Of a stretch of 64,000 nt of DNA, positions 22,369-33,539 are shown one piece after another (within the stretch, counting starts at the first letter, position 1; the number at the start of each line of letters is the position of its first letter). Below the pieces are notes generated by a model that saw nothing but the letters and a program-made list of their open reading frames with translations, did no database searches and was not told the DNA's origin. Origin of the DNA: Cepaea nemoralis (Eukaryota > Mollusca > Gastropoda > Stylommatophora > Helicidae); NCBI GenBank assembly GCA_014155875.1, contig JACEFZ010011719.1, forward strand, positions 354,501-418,500, in the 5' to 3' direction. The translations under genes and the position numbers were made by a program.

Positions 22369-22554
22369 CTTCTCTGTGTGTATCTCTGTGTGAGGGAGCA
22401 TCACTATTTTTACTTCACACACTGTTTCTGTACACATTTATCTCCATGTTTAACATTTTTATGAGACTGCTCACGACGATTGTCAGTGTATGTGTGTGAG
22501 TAAAGTGTGGGAGTTTGTTCATACTAGTTTCAATGCTCACGTGAGACATTTTGT
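22128..22554. repeat. Short spacer with a (GT)n tract
   Basis: About 190 bp of ordinary sequence (22128-22265), then GAGA/GTGA-rich sequence and a pure GT run at about 22325-22367. No gene seen. Confidence 0.7.
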
Positions 22555-24235
22555 ATGTGTCTAGATGTGAGGATGTGTGAGTGTGTGTGGAGGATGTGTG
22601 TGAGTGTGGGGATATGTGTGAGTGTGGGGATATGTGTGAGTGGGGATGTGTGGTTGGGGATATGCGTTTGGATGGGTTGGGGTGTGTGGGTGTTGGTGGG
22701 TAGTGATATTTGTGGGTGTTGGTGGGATGTGTGGATGGATGTGTGGGGGTGAAAGTAGGGGTGTGGGAATGGGTGAGGGGAATGTGTGTATGGGTGGAGG
22801 ATATGTGTATGGGACGGGTGCGGGGGATGTGTGTTTGGTTGGGGGATATGTATGGGTGTGTGGAGATGTGTGGATGGTTTGAGGAAGTATGAGTGGGTGG
22901 CGGAGTTATGTGGGTATGGGATTGTTTGGGTGGATTGGGGATGCAAGGGCGGGTGGGGAGAAGTGTATGATGTGTGGGTTTGAGATTTGTGTGCGGTGTG
23001 TTGGTGGGGGATGTGTGCATGGTGTGTGGGTGGGGAATGTGTGTGATGGGTGCGGGGGATGTGTATGGGTGGGGGATATGTGTGGGTGAGTAAGGAATGT
23101 GTGATGGTTGGGGGAAGTATGCGTGAGTGGTGGGGGTGTGTGGATGGGAGATGTTTGCGTGGATGGGGAATGTGTGGGTGGGGTGTGTGAGTGGCTTAGG
23201 GATGTGTAGGTGGGTGAGGGATGTGTATGTGTCGGGGTGGGATGCGTGAGTGGGAGGAGGATGTGTGTGGGTAGGGGTATTGTGATCAAGAGATGTTTGG
23301 TTGGAGGTGGGTGGTGGTGTGTGGGTGCGTAGTGGAGGATGTGTGCGTGAGTGAGTGTGTGTTGGTGGATGGGTAGGGAATGCGTATGTGGGTGGGGAGA
23401 GGTGTGTGGTGTGTTGGTTGGGGATATTGTGTGGGTGGGATATGTGTGTGTGGGGGGGATTTTTGTGGTGTATGGGTGGGGGTATGTGGGGTGGATGGGT
23501 AAGGGTATCTGTGTGGGCGTGGGTGGGAATATTGGGTGGTATGTGGGTGGTGGATATGTGTGTAGTGTGTAGGTAGGGATATGTGGTGGTATGTGGGTGT
23601 GGGATGTGTTGGTGAGGGATATGTGTGTGTGCGGTGCATGGGTTGGGAATATTGCGTGGTAGGGGATTATGTGATGTGCGGGTGGGGGATGTGTGTAGTG
23701 GAGAATTTGGTTAGGGCATGAATGGATGGGTGGAGGATGTATGTGTGGGTGGTGGGGTGCGTGTGAGTGGATTGGGGATGTATGGGTGGTTAGGGGTATG
23801 TGTGTGTGTGTGTGTAAGGGGGGCGGGGTGTAGGAATATGTCAGTTGGTGGGGATGTGTGTGTATGGTTTGGGGATGTGTGAGTGGATGTGCGATGTGTG
23901 GTTTGGTGGGGAATTGTGTGCGTGGGTGGGGAATATGTGGTCGATGGAGATGTGGCTGGGGGATGGGGGATTGCAAGTGTGAGTGGGAAGAAGATGTGTG
24001 GGTTAGGATGTGTGTATGTGGGTGGGAGTGGGATGTGTGGGTTGGTGGGGATGTTTGTGGGTGGCGAGTGTGCTTTGGTTGGGGGAACAGGTGAGGGCAA
24101 TGTGTGTGGGTGGGGGATGTGCGGGAGGGGGATGAGTCGGTTGGTGGGGTATGTATGTGTCCCTGTGTGTGCGTGTGTGGGTAGGTGTGGTGTGTGTGTG
24201 GGTGGGTGGGTGGGGTGATGTATAGGTAAGTAAGG
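22555..24235. repeat. G-rich minisatellite, GGGATGTGTGTGGGTGG theme
   Basis: About 1.7 kb of degenerate repeats with TGTGG, GGGGATGTGTG and GGGTGGG motifs. It is the reverse-complement theme of the block at 2703-3738. Frequent GGG/GGGG runs on + make quadruplex formation plausible, and the alternating GT parts could form Z-DNA. Long frames on both strands are translations of the repeat. Confidence 0.9.
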
Positions 24236-24334
24236 AGATGGACCTCATAACATGGTAATTTGCCTTGTTTATGTTTACAACATTAATTTAACAATGTTTA
24301 TTTTTCTTCCTATGTAAATGTATAATGCTATTAT

Positions 24335-24418
24335 TGAAAGGGCCGATTGTAAGGCGGGCCTGCGTGCCCAATTTGTGACCCTTTTAAAATAAAGTTGATT
24401 TGATTTGATTTGATTTGT
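24335..24418 (+). mobile_element. LINE 3' tail fragment (copy 2)
   Basis: The clearest of three copies: AAGGCGGGCCTGCGTGCCC, AATTTGTGACCC, TTTTAAAATAAAG, then (TTGAT)n. The 80 bp before it (24250-24334) may belong to the same 3' UTR. Confidence 0.65.
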
Positions 24419-24477
24419 ATCTATGTATCTATCCATCTGTCTGTATGTCTGCCTGCCTGTCTCTCTGTCTGTCTGTT

Positions 24478-24514
<37 letters not shown>

Positions 24515-24524
24515 TTCTGAATGT
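24419..24524. repeat. (TCTG)n-type microsatellite
   Basis: ATCTATGTATC, then TCTG-rich repeats with scattered changes, directly after the LINE tail. Confidence 0.85.
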
Positions 24525-25270
24525 TTGTGGGGAGGGGGGGATGTGTCTGTTGGGGGATGGGCGTGTGATGAGTGTGGGTGATGGATGTTGGGATGTGTGT
24601 GTGGGAGGGGGATGTGTCTGTGTGGGTGGAGGTGTGTGTGACTGGATGGAGGAGATATGTGTGGGTGGTGAGGGTGATTGTTGAAAGGGGATGCGTTGGT
24701 GGATAGGAGATTGTGGGATATGTGTGTTGGTGAGGGATGTTTCTTGGGGATGTGTGTGGGTGTGGTGTTGTGTGGGAGGGAAGATGGGTGTGGATAAAGG
24801 ATGTGTGTGGGTGGGGATGTGTTTGGGTGCGGGTGGGTGTGGATGTGTGTGAGGGTGGGGGATGTGTGTTTGGATAGGTGGTTGGGGTGTGTGTGTGGGT
24901 GGGTAGATGAGGGATGTATGTTTTGATGAGTGGGTGAGGGATTTGTGAGTGTTAGTGGTTGAGGGATAAGTGCGTGTGTGGAGGGATGTGTGAGGTGGGT
25001 GAGTGTATGAGTGGGGGATGTGTGTGTGGGTTGGGTGTGCGTGAATGGGAGGTGTGTGTTTGTGAATGGGAGATGTGTTGGTGGGTGAGGATTATGTTAG
25101 GGATGTGTGTATTGGTGGTGAGATGTGTGTGTGGGTGGGTGATTGTATATGGGTAAGAGTGTGTGGTTAAGGGATGTGAGGTTACGGGATGTTTGGTTGT
25201 GGGATGGGTGGGTGGAGAATGTGTGGCTGGGTGGAGGATGTGTGGATGGGTAGAGGATATGTGGGTGGGT
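24525..25270. repeat. G-rich minisatellite, second block
   Basis: Same GGGATGTGTG/GGGTGG theme and strand as 22555-24235, separated from it by the LINE tail and a TCTG tract. Confidence 0.9.
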
Positions 25271-25419
25271 GAGTGTCTGTCTGTCTGTCTGTCTGTCTGT
25301 TCATCCGTCGGTCTGTCTTCTCTGTCTGCCTGTCTCATTGGCTGACTTGCTGTCTATATGGTTGTCTGTTTGTCTTTCTATCAAACTGGCTTGCTAGAAA
25401 TAATGTAAGTGGTTAATGT
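25271..25419. repeat. (TCTG)n microsatellite and decayed flank
   Basis: TCTG repeats at 25275-25300, then related but scattered motifs (GTCTGTC, CTGCCTGTC) until about 25380. Confidence 0.7.
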
Positions 25420-25475
25420 AAGACGGCAATGCGTGCCCATCTTTTGACATTTTGAAAAGAAAATTCATTCGTGTG
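25420..25475 (+). mobile_element. LINE 3' tail fragment (copy 3, diverged)
   Basis: GACGGCAATGCGTGCCCATC, then CTTTTGACATTTTGAAAAG. Aligned by eye with copies at 18828 and 24335; more diverged and without a clear tail repeat. Confidence 0.5.
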
Positions 25476-25559
25476 TTTATTTTATCTAACTGTCTGTCTA
25501 TCTATCGCCGAGCGCCCCTGTCAGCGTGTCCACCCGCCTCTCTGCCTGTGTGCCTTTCA

Positions 25560-25815
25560 ATAATAATAACTGTAAAGAATAAAACATCATTAAATGCCCT
25601 ACCAGCATGCTGAGGCGTTCATATCTCATGGCTCTCCTCAGATCTCGGTCTGTCGTGCTCAGTATCAACTCTACTGGTGATATTCCTCCATGCCACCGTC
25701 TCAATCCATCCATCATCATTTCTCTTGATCGACTTCTCCCTATCCTCACCTCGATCTTTCCAGCTTGTCACGGTGTTCTGCAATGCATCTCTTCTCATCT
25801 CATGACCAAAGTAAG
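25560..25815 (-). pseudogene. RTE-like LINE C-terminus, relic
   Basis: On the minus strand two adjacent frames give YFGHEMRRDALQNTVTSW and, after a frameshift, GRSRSREMMMDGLRRWHGG with DRDLRRAM. This is the order GH-MRR...GR.R...W.DG...W.G...DR..R seen at the end of RTE-like LINE proteins. It is closer in layout to the relic at 2385 than to the element at 26331. Broken and truncated. Confidence 0.6.
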
Positions 25816-26090
25816 CTATTTCTGTCTATTTCTTATTGGTGAATACAATGTTCAAGTTTCACTAGCCTCTATCAAGCAGTTGTTGTTAGTTAGTCTGGCA
25901 GTCCAAGCAAAATAATTAGCATCAATTAGTCATATACTGATGATCACTGCACATTTCTTATCTGTTTATATTACATATTTTGCTATTGTTTTGGCTTTAG
26001 ATTATCCTAACAATAAAGGCATCAAGGGGACAATATTTAAGGACAGACATAAATATGATGTACTGTTAGCCTGTACAACATACTTCCAAT
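25816..26090. other. Unassigned sequence
   Basis: AT-rich, no recognisable feature. It leads into a trinucleotide tract. Confidence 0.4.
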
Positions 26091-26116
26091 ACTGCTACTA
26101 CTTCTACTACTACCAT

Positions 26117-26208
<92 letters not shown>

Positions 26209-26237
26209 GCATTACTACTATTCCTACTACTACTACA

Positions 26238-26272
<35 letters not shown>

Positions 26273-26328
26273 TACTACTACTACTACTACTACTATCAAT
26301 ACTACTATTCCTGCTACTACAATGTTAC
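26091..26328. repeat. (CTA)n microsatellite
   Basis: Long trinucleotide tract with a few TTC and ATT interruptions. It adjoins the 3' tail of the RTE LINE; a similar tract lies at the other end of the LINE (28673-28975). Confidence 0.95.
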
Positions 26329-26344
26329 TACTCATCTCATCTCA

Positions 26345-28380
26345 TCATGTTCCTCTTGTACCTTGCGGTGTCGAGGTGAGGCATAAACTTCGTGAGAGTG
26401 TCCGATTATTGGCTTCATATATCGATATTCCCATGGACTCTGCTATTCCCTCTGTCCAAATGTTACGTGGTCGGCCTCTTCCTCTGTTTCCATCTGGTCT
26501 GTACATCATTGCTTGTTGTGGTATGCTGTTGACTGGTAACCTACTTGCATGGCCAAACCATTTGACTTGCTGCTTTCTAATAAAATCTAGTGCTGCTTCA
26601 ACCCCTACTTTAGTCCTGATTTCTTCATTTCTGATCTTATCTCTTCTTGATACGTTGAGTATTCTTCTCAGGAACCTCATTTCTGTTGTTGTGATTTTTC
26701 TTTTCTCTTTTTCTGTCATTGTCCAGGTTTGGCATTGGTAGCATACAGTTGGTAGGAAGATTGTGTTGTAAAGTGCTTTCTTAGTAGTTACTGATACATG
26801 TTTGTTCTTTAGAATTGGTGCCATTTGTCCAATGAGTTGTTCTGCCATTTGATGATATAATACTTTCCAGGTACTTGAAACTCTTCACTTGTTTCATGGG
26901 ATGTTCGTTTAGGTGAATTGTTGTTGTTTGTTCTTCTTTAGTTATAGTCATTACCTCTGTTTTGCTTGTGCTAATTTTCATGTTATGTTCCCTACACATT
27001 TCATTTAGACTATTCATGTGGTCTTGTAATTCAGCTTCTGATTTTGCTATTAGTGCTTGGTCGTCCGCAAACAGGAGTTCTCTAATGGTTAGATTTGCAG
27101 ATGGTTCTTCTTCTGTGTTCTCGTCATGTGGTATTCTTGCTATCTCTGCTTGGCTGGTTTCTTTACATATGTTGTCTATATATGTTATGAACAAGAGAGG
27201 GGACAGGACACAACCTTTTCTTACTCCAGATCTTATGGTGAAGGGTTCTGAGTGTCCTCCAGTTGTTCTCACTATGCATTCACTGTTGTTGCATAAACTT
27301 CTACATAGGTTTGTTATATGTGTACTCACTCCATATTGTTTAAGGATTTGCCACAACTTGTTTCTATCTACTCTATCGAATGCCTTTTCTTGGTCGACAA
27401 AGGCTAAGTAGAGTGTTTCATTGAATTCGATTGATTTTTCTATAAGTTGTCTAAGAGCAAAAATTGCATCTGTGCATCCTTTGTTTTTCCTAAATCCAAG
27501 TTGTGTTTCGCTTAGCTGGGGTTCTAAAGTAGTTCGTAATCTTTTTTCATGAATTTTGAAAAATATTTTCCCAGTATGACTCAACAGTGAAATGCCTGTG
27601 TATTGTGTGCAGTCTCTTTTTCTGCCTTTGTTTTTCCAAATTGGGATAATTATGGCATTTCCCCAATCTCGTGGTGTCTGTTGTTCAATGTCTATGTAGT
27701 CAAGCTGTTCCTACTTCTCTTGCTGCTTTAATTAGTTCATTTGGTATTTCATTCTGTCCTGGTGATTTGTTCAATGGGGCTAATCTGATGGCTTCTATAA
27801 TTTCTTCTTTTAGTAAGTCTGGTTCTAGTTCTTCGGTGACATCTGTATGGGTCGCTTGAATTCCTGTGACATCTGATGGGATGTTGAGAAGTTGTTCGAA
27901 ATACTGCTTCCATCTTATTAGGACTTGTTTTTGTTCACTTATTGGTTCTCCATTTTCGCTGTTAGTTATTTCAGTTGGATCAAAAGGTTATCCCCTGCCT
28001 CGCATTGCACCTATCTTTTTGTAGAAATTTCTAGTTGCCTCCTTGTAGTTTTTATTTAGGTTTCTCCATAATCTTCCCAGTCTTTCTGTTTTTCCCTCTT
28101 TACTATTCTATTCACATGTCTTCTCGCTATTCTGTATTCTATACGATCACATTCCTGTGTGCTCTTCAACCACTTTTTATATTTTTCCTTTTTGTCTTTT
28201 ACCGCTTCCTTTACTTCTGCGTTCCACCAGCTTGTTATTTTTTTTATCCGTGTTTTGCGTTTTTTCGTGGATCCACATGTTATTTTTGCAGTATTTAAAA
28301 TGCTTGATTTTAACATCTCCCATTCTTTTTCCACTGATTTTCTCTCTGTAGGTCCGTTTATACTTCTTAGTTTTTCTACG
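26345..28380 (-). pseudogene. Linker and reverse transcriptase of the RTE LINE, broken
   Basis: In minus-strand order: a basic segment with SWWNAEVKEAVKDKKEKYKK, then RWKQYFEQLLNIPSDVTG, RLAPLNKSPGQNEIPNELIK, a stop and frame change near 27700, LGFRKNKGCTDAIFALRQLI, LAFVDQEKAFDRVDRNKL, SGVRKGCVLSPLLF and catalytic FADDQALIA. A C-terminal RTE block ends at 26345. A 38-bp deletion near 26845, relative to 13503-14560, removes the SEDEIENRCNKANQ region and shifts the frame. Palm and FADD motifs are intact, and similarity to the nested copy is high. Confidence 0.85.
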
Positions 28381-28665
28381 AGCAGTATGAAGATCCCCTG
28401 CCGGCTTACTAGGCCAGTCGCAAGTTGAGGACACAAATCTGACCACAGGGAGTACATCCCCTATGGCGAGCCATAGCCCCGTTAGCCCATTTCCTCGCGG
28501 TCATGGTTGCCCGATCTGCACCACATGGAGGTGGGGGTTGACTTGTGTAGTGTGCGGGTCATCGGCAGGCTACTAATTTTCGCTTTTCACTCCTCCTGCG
28601 AGAGGCTAGCCGATCCTAACCCTGCTGGCTGCAGGGCCAGGCGCATTCCACACCTTGCAGACCTA
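28381..28665 (-). other. Structured leader-like segment of the RTE LINE
   Basis: On the minus strand it starts near GGTCTGCAAGGTGTGG and contains a perfect 6-bp hairpin (CCCTGC-AGCCA-GCAGGG, about 28618-28634) and a longer pairing of ATCGGC with GCCGAT. It then runs without a visible border into the LINE frame. The residues just inside (LATCDW or LATGLVSRQG, depending on frame) could be what remains of the endonuclease start. I infer a LINE 5' UTR joined to the linker by an internal deletion; a separate short element is the alternative. Confidence 0.45.
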
Positions 28666-28672
28666 ATTAATT

Positions 28673-28694
28673 ACTAATACTACTGCTGCTACTT

Positions 28695-28730
<36 letters not shown>

Positions 28731-28731
28731 T

Positions 28732-28813
<82 letters not shown>

Positions 28814-28820
28814 ACTACTG

Positions 28821-28872
<52 letters not shown>

Positions 28873-28975
28873 CACTACTACTATTACTACTACTATTGAT
28901 GTGACTACCACTATTACTTCTAGAACAACTACTATTACTTCTACTACTAAATCCTTTGCTACTACTAATCCTTCG
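28673..28975. repeat. (CTA)n/(CTG)n microsatellite
   Basis: Trinucleotide tract with a CTG block (28793-28813) and interruptions. Poly-Ser and poly-Val frames are artefacts. Confidence 0.95.
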
Positions 28976-28976
28976 C

Positions 28977-28980
<4 letters not shown>

Positions 28981-29028
<48 letters not shown>
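28981..29028. repeat. (CA)n microsatellite
   Basis: About 24 AC/CA units following the CTA tract. Confidence 0.95.
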
Positions 29029-29031
<3 letters not shown>

Positions 29032-29359
29032 TTCTTATTTCTCCAGACAGGTGTTGATACGGTGAGGCGGAGTGGCACGTGTTTTATAGTGAGTATGTTG
29101 GTGAGTGTGCTGGTATTGTCCCTGGAGGTAACCGTAGTGACTTTTGCAACGAACATGAATAATGGATTTTCTGACTACAGTGGTGAGTACTGTCTTATGC
29201 TTCTGAATCACAATACTCGATTTTCTCTCACTGCAAGAGCATCATTATCATCATCGTCATCACACTCATCACTACACTCACCGTCATCAATACCCTCATC
29301 AACACCATTATCATCATCATCAATATCATCACCATCATTATCATCTTCCTTATACTAAT
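29029..29359. repeat. ATC-rich flank with a 35-bp duplicated segment
   Basis: Ordinary sequence to about 29237, then TCATCA-rich sequence. The last 35 bases (29325-29359) recur exactly at 36097-36131 on the other side of the gypsy-like element. Confidence 0.85.
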
Positions 29360-30194
29360 ATTGAGGTCAGTGACCTGTGTAGCGGGACTACGAGAAAAAC
29401 AACCAGCCATGAGAAATAATTGTGAGGGTGAATGCAGACTCCTAGGGTGGATGAGGGGAGAGACACTTTAGTTGTGTGTGAAGTCAGGAGACTGAAAAGG
29501 CAGTTAAAGCTGGGACCGACGGAGAGTCGGGTTGCTGTGGACAGTTGATGTTATGGCGCCGAGCGTATCGGTGGTCGAAGAAGTGGGAGCTTAGACTGAC
29601 TGCGGGTCAGATCTTTTGTTGTGTTGTTCTCCCAGTTGTTAATGCAGGCCTAAAACCCAGAGTGCGTTGGATAGCTAATGGAGGCCTGAACCCAGAGTGG
29701 GCTGGATAGCTAATGGAGGCCTGAACCCAGAGTGGGTTGGGTAGCTAATGGAGGCCTGAACCCAGAGTGGGTTGGATAGCTAATGGAGGCCTAAGAACCC
29801 AGAGTGGGTTGGATAGTTAGTGGAGACTAGACCCAGTGTGTGGGTGTACTGTGTGAGGTCCAGCCGTGGATAGTAGCTGGATGAACTGTCTTGTGGATTT
29901 GAGATAAAGCAAGCCAAGAGAAGGCAGTGATGTGTACGGGTTAAGTTGTGAGGAGGATATTTATATTCTATGGATTATATTGTTTCTGGATATAGAGTTG
30001 TGTTCCGTTTGTCCGTGTTCTTTATGCAATAAAGGATTATGTGCGCCAACTCAATCTTGTTTAATGACTGGTGAATGTGCACTGCGGGGGTTAGTTATAT
30101 TGTAAGACAGTTAGATAGCTCAATTGACACACCAGGAGTATAGTTACCTAGACAACGACCATATCACGCACTTATCATCAAGAACTTCGTGATA
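29360..30194 (+). repeat. Left LTR, truncated at its 5' end
   Basis: Starts ATTGAGGTCAGTGACC and runs to CTTCGTGATA, matching 35277-36096. It lacks the TGACATATGCCTGGGTC start present in the right LTR. It contains a 35-bp tandem repeat (29646-29822) and AATAAA at 30028-30033, a likely polyadenylation signal near the R region. Confidence 0.85.
29646..29822 (+). repeat. 35-bp tandem repeat inside the left LTR, 5 copies
   Basis: Units begin AGGCCTGAACCCAGAGTGGG and end GGATAGCTAATGG; 35-36 bp each, with single changes. The right LTR has the equivalent array at 35563-35738. Repeats in U3 often act as enhancer or activator-binding arrays; that role is inference here. Confidence 0.85.
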
Positions 30195-32300
30195 TTATCT
30201 GAGGGCTCTCCGGTCAAGAACAATATTATCTGGGAGGCTTCGTATGGTCAAAAACAATATCAATATAGACATTGTTGTCATTCTGTTATCTGTGAACTCG
30301 ACGATTAGAGAGGTTATTATTATTAAATTCAAAGGCAACACGCAAGCTAGCAATCGGGGCACGGATAAACCAGTGTTGAATCCAGAGTGTGGCGAGGGCA
30401 GCGTGCGTGTATATCAAGGACAGGTGCACGAGAAGGCCGCCAAAAGTAGACGGCACATCGGGAAAAACTGTCAGCGCGCGTTGTGAAAACAGCGGCACAG
30501 AAAAGTCGCGTGGACAAAAAAGTGTTTGCGACAAGAGCGAGTCAGCACAGTGGGACAGTATCGCTGTCGGTGATAAGGACAGGATTGAAAATCAAAGATA
30601 TTGACAGGTGTGTGTGGCGAGGCAACGCACTGTGTGGTCGCATGTCGACTGGTCAAGATTTGTCGACGCCGTTAAAAAGACGAGGCGGGGAGCAAATAGA
30701 CAGTACAGGTAAAGTACTGGGGACAGTGAACTCTCGGGAAGGGGAGAGTTACATGGATGTGTAGAAGACACAGAATTGACATTCGCTGATTCACCAGGAG
30801 GGGTTACAGACGGGGGGGGGGGGGGGGGAGTGACAGTACCCCTACCACAGCCGTGTTGGGGCAGGACAGGTGTCTTTGTGGATAACGGAAAAAGTTTCCG
30901 GTCAGTTTACAGACAGATTAAGTGTGACTTTCCACGGAGTTAAAAGAGCAGCCGTGTTGGGGCTGAGATGGTTGTGTGGAAATATTTACTGAGGAATTTT
31001 TTTTCACTGACGGTGATAAAGGGAAATTAAGCTCACAGAGTGAGTTAGGGTGTGGATGGAGTGAAGGTTCTCAGGAAATTTCCATGACCTGTTGTTGTAA
31101 GATGACTCATGTCACCGTGAAGTGAATCGCGGGTGAGGAACACAATAAGTTGTTTGAACGAAAACAAGACTTTATGTTTCGTCTTTATTTAATCCGTCTG
31201 TGATCATTACCATGTTATGAGCAAACAATTTTAACGTGGCGTCATCGCAACCGTGGTCGTATTTCTTGGCCAATAAGGATTTATATATACAAGTTTAAAG
31301 CGCTGAACATTTGCTGCCATTTTTTTTAATGAATCTTGTCGGGTAACGACAATCCAGAACATATAGGATACAGCAAAGCGCCATCTTCGCAACTAAGGTA
31401 TAAAAACGGTTGGATTATTGCTTTGTTGCCACCACGTCCAAGGAAAGTACAATAACGTGACGGACTGGGTCGAGACAGAACATTTTGGATAATTACTATC
31501 ACCTTCAACTTTTTCAACGGTTGGATCACCACGTGAAATTCAGTCACGACGAAACAAATCAATGGTTAGTTTTGGAAATTGACGTCGTAGACATTTCGGA
31601 ATTTTAACCAACAGACACTTCCAGCCTATTGTTAAAAACTATTAACAGCAAAGTAAGAACTTTTGGCGACTGATTAATAAGCACATATTTGTCGGCCAAC
31701 AATTTGGACATTTTGTTTGCTCCTATCGTCATATTTATTGTTGTCGGGAGTTACGCAATTACTTGTATGTGGTCCGGTGTTTGTCAGGAGTAGGGGATTT
31801 TTGTGTTGTTTCGCGAAGGTCGGGAGACAGTGCAAATATTTATTTTCTTACGTGCACCATATATTTTCTGGGAAGTAAATCGAAAGGTCGGTTTGTTTGC
31901 TTCTGCAGTGAAGCAGGGTGTTCCTGGATTATATACCGTGCCTTTTTGTGTCTAACGTCAGATCTGTGTATATTTTGATGTTATATATTTTTTGTTTTCT
32001 TTTCATTATATTTACATATGACATTTGTTTTCTTCGGATATATGTTATTATTGTGATCTTTTGTCATTGCTGCTGTCTAGTGGTCTGTGTCAGTTTATAT
32101 ATATTACGGGCACTGTGGGTGTCCCTACACACGCTTGTGGATGTTACTGTGGTTTATTTCTCTGTGATCACCGTCTCCGTGTACTTGGCCTGTGCGTCTA
32201 GCGTTGTATAGACACCACGTACTGTTATCATTCATTCGTTTGTATATGTATATATATATGTATGTTGAACAATATGTTCAGAACTTTTTCTACAGCTATT

Positions 32301-32381
<81 letters not shown>

Positions 32382-32556
32382 AGATGAGAGAGGAGTAATA
32401 GGTAATATTCCCCCCCCCCCTCACTACCTAGTGATTATAGAGTGACTGTGTGAGTACAGGGTGACATTATTAGTACTACGAATTACGTACAGTCTGAGTG
32501 GAGGTTACTTAGGGAAGGTACACAAAGACTAAACAGCAGAGTCTTTACATGTATAG
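30195..32556 (+). other. Long leader between left LTR and gag
   Basis: About 2.3 kb. Just after the LTR a TCAAGAAC motif recurs in short copies (30179, 30215 and a variant near 30249). A G run of about 16 lies at 30814-30830 and a (TA)n tract at 32303-32376. Small frames (30244-30764, 31763-32211) have no domain. No primer-binding site matching a tRNA I know was found. It is longer than a usual leader and may hold other inserted DNA. Confidence 0.5.
32303..32376. repeat. (TA)n microsatellite
   Basis: About 37 TA units in the leader of the gypsy-like element, followed at 32409-32420 by a C run. Confidence 0.95.
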
Positions 32557-32592
32557 TTGGCTGACAGACAGCAACGTGTCCACAAGTACAAG

Positions 32593-33473
32593 ATGCCTAC
32601 TTTAATGGAATATATTGAATCAGGTGAAAGGTTAGGCCTGAAGGGTAAAGAGTTACAGGAGTATGCCGAAGCAAAAGAACAAAAACAGACGGAAAGAGAC
32701 CAAAGACAGGCTGAGAGAGAACAAAGACTCTTAATGGAAGAAAAGTTAGCTGAATTGGAAAACAAGCGTCTACAGGAAGAGAGAGAGACACACAACTGGA
32801 ACTTGAAAAGTTAAAACAAACAAATTCGATGGAAATTGAGAAAGAGAAGCTGAAGTGTCAAATGGAAAAAGCAATTGATCTAAAAAAAAATAGAACTATC
32901 ATCGAAGGGTAAAAGTGAGGAAGGCAGAAGACCTTTGCAGTCGTCACAGAGACTAAAACTGCCATACTTTACGGACCGTGACAGTCTTGAAGCTTATCTT
33001 TCCAGATTCGAGGCATCGGCGAAATCTTTAGGCATTCCAGAAGAAGAATATTCTATGAGACTTGGTGAGGTTCTAACGGGTACGACCCTAGATACCATGT
33101 TTAATTTACCTTTGGAAGAAAGAAACAATTACATTATTTTGCGTCAACGCTTGCTTACAAGTTCCAACTAACTGAGCATGGATACAGAACAAAGTTAAGA
33201 AAATTAGTGCCAGAGACAAATCAGGATTTTACAGATTTTGTCAATACAGTAAAGACCACATTTAATAAATGGATGGAGCTTGCAGAAGTAGGAAAAGATT
33301 TTAATAAATTAGTGGATTTAATGTTAAGTGACAGGGTAGTATTTGCATGCAATACAAACTTAGTAGCTTTCTTTGAGGAACGTAAGCCAAAGGACATAGA
33401 CACAATGTCACAGTTAGGGCAAACCTACATGACTGCACATCCAAACAGTTCTATTGGTAGACTAATGAGTTAG
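32593..33473 (+). pseudogene. Gag (capsid part), broken by frameshifts
   Basis: The likely start is the ATG at 32593 (MPTLMEYIESGERLGLKG). A charged coiled-coil-like stretch rich in Glu, Arg and Gln follows. After a frame change near 32790 and a stop near 32910 comes a SCAN-like region: LPYFTDRDSLEAYLSRFE, EEYSMRLGEVLTG and LPLEERNNY, then a further frame change near 33170, FVNTVKTTFNKWMELAEV and FFEERKPKDIDTM. This layout is that of SCAN-like gag proteins of animal Ty3/gypsy elements, which assemble the particle and package RNA. A stop lies at 33471-33473. Confidence 0.8.
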
Positions 33474-33539
33474 GAAATAGTCTGTGCAGCGTACACTAAA
33501 CAGGACCAGAATCCAGTTATTAGACCAAGATCGAAAAGT

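Larger units (their letters stand above)
26331..28665 (-). mobile_element. RTE-type LINE, long but internally deleted copy
   Basis: Minus-strand copy of the family nested at 13503-14560, with the same tail (TGAGA units at 26331-26344). From 3' to 5' it covers the whole RT region, the linker, and a leader-like segment at about 28381-28665. The AP endonuclease expected between leader and linker is missing. The copy is bracketed by (CTA)n tracts on both sides, and no clear target duplication can be read because of them. Confidence 0.8.

Noticed and set aside
22415..24248. Long open frames on both strands of the G-rich minisatellite
   Set aside because: Repeat translations, as in the related block at 2703-3738; composition follows the repeat, not a protein.
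26091..26328. Poly-Tyr, poly-Val and poly-Ser frames over trinucleotide tracts
   Set aside because: Direct translations of CTA repeats; the same applies to the TTC, ATC, TA, GA and TCTG tracts in the window.
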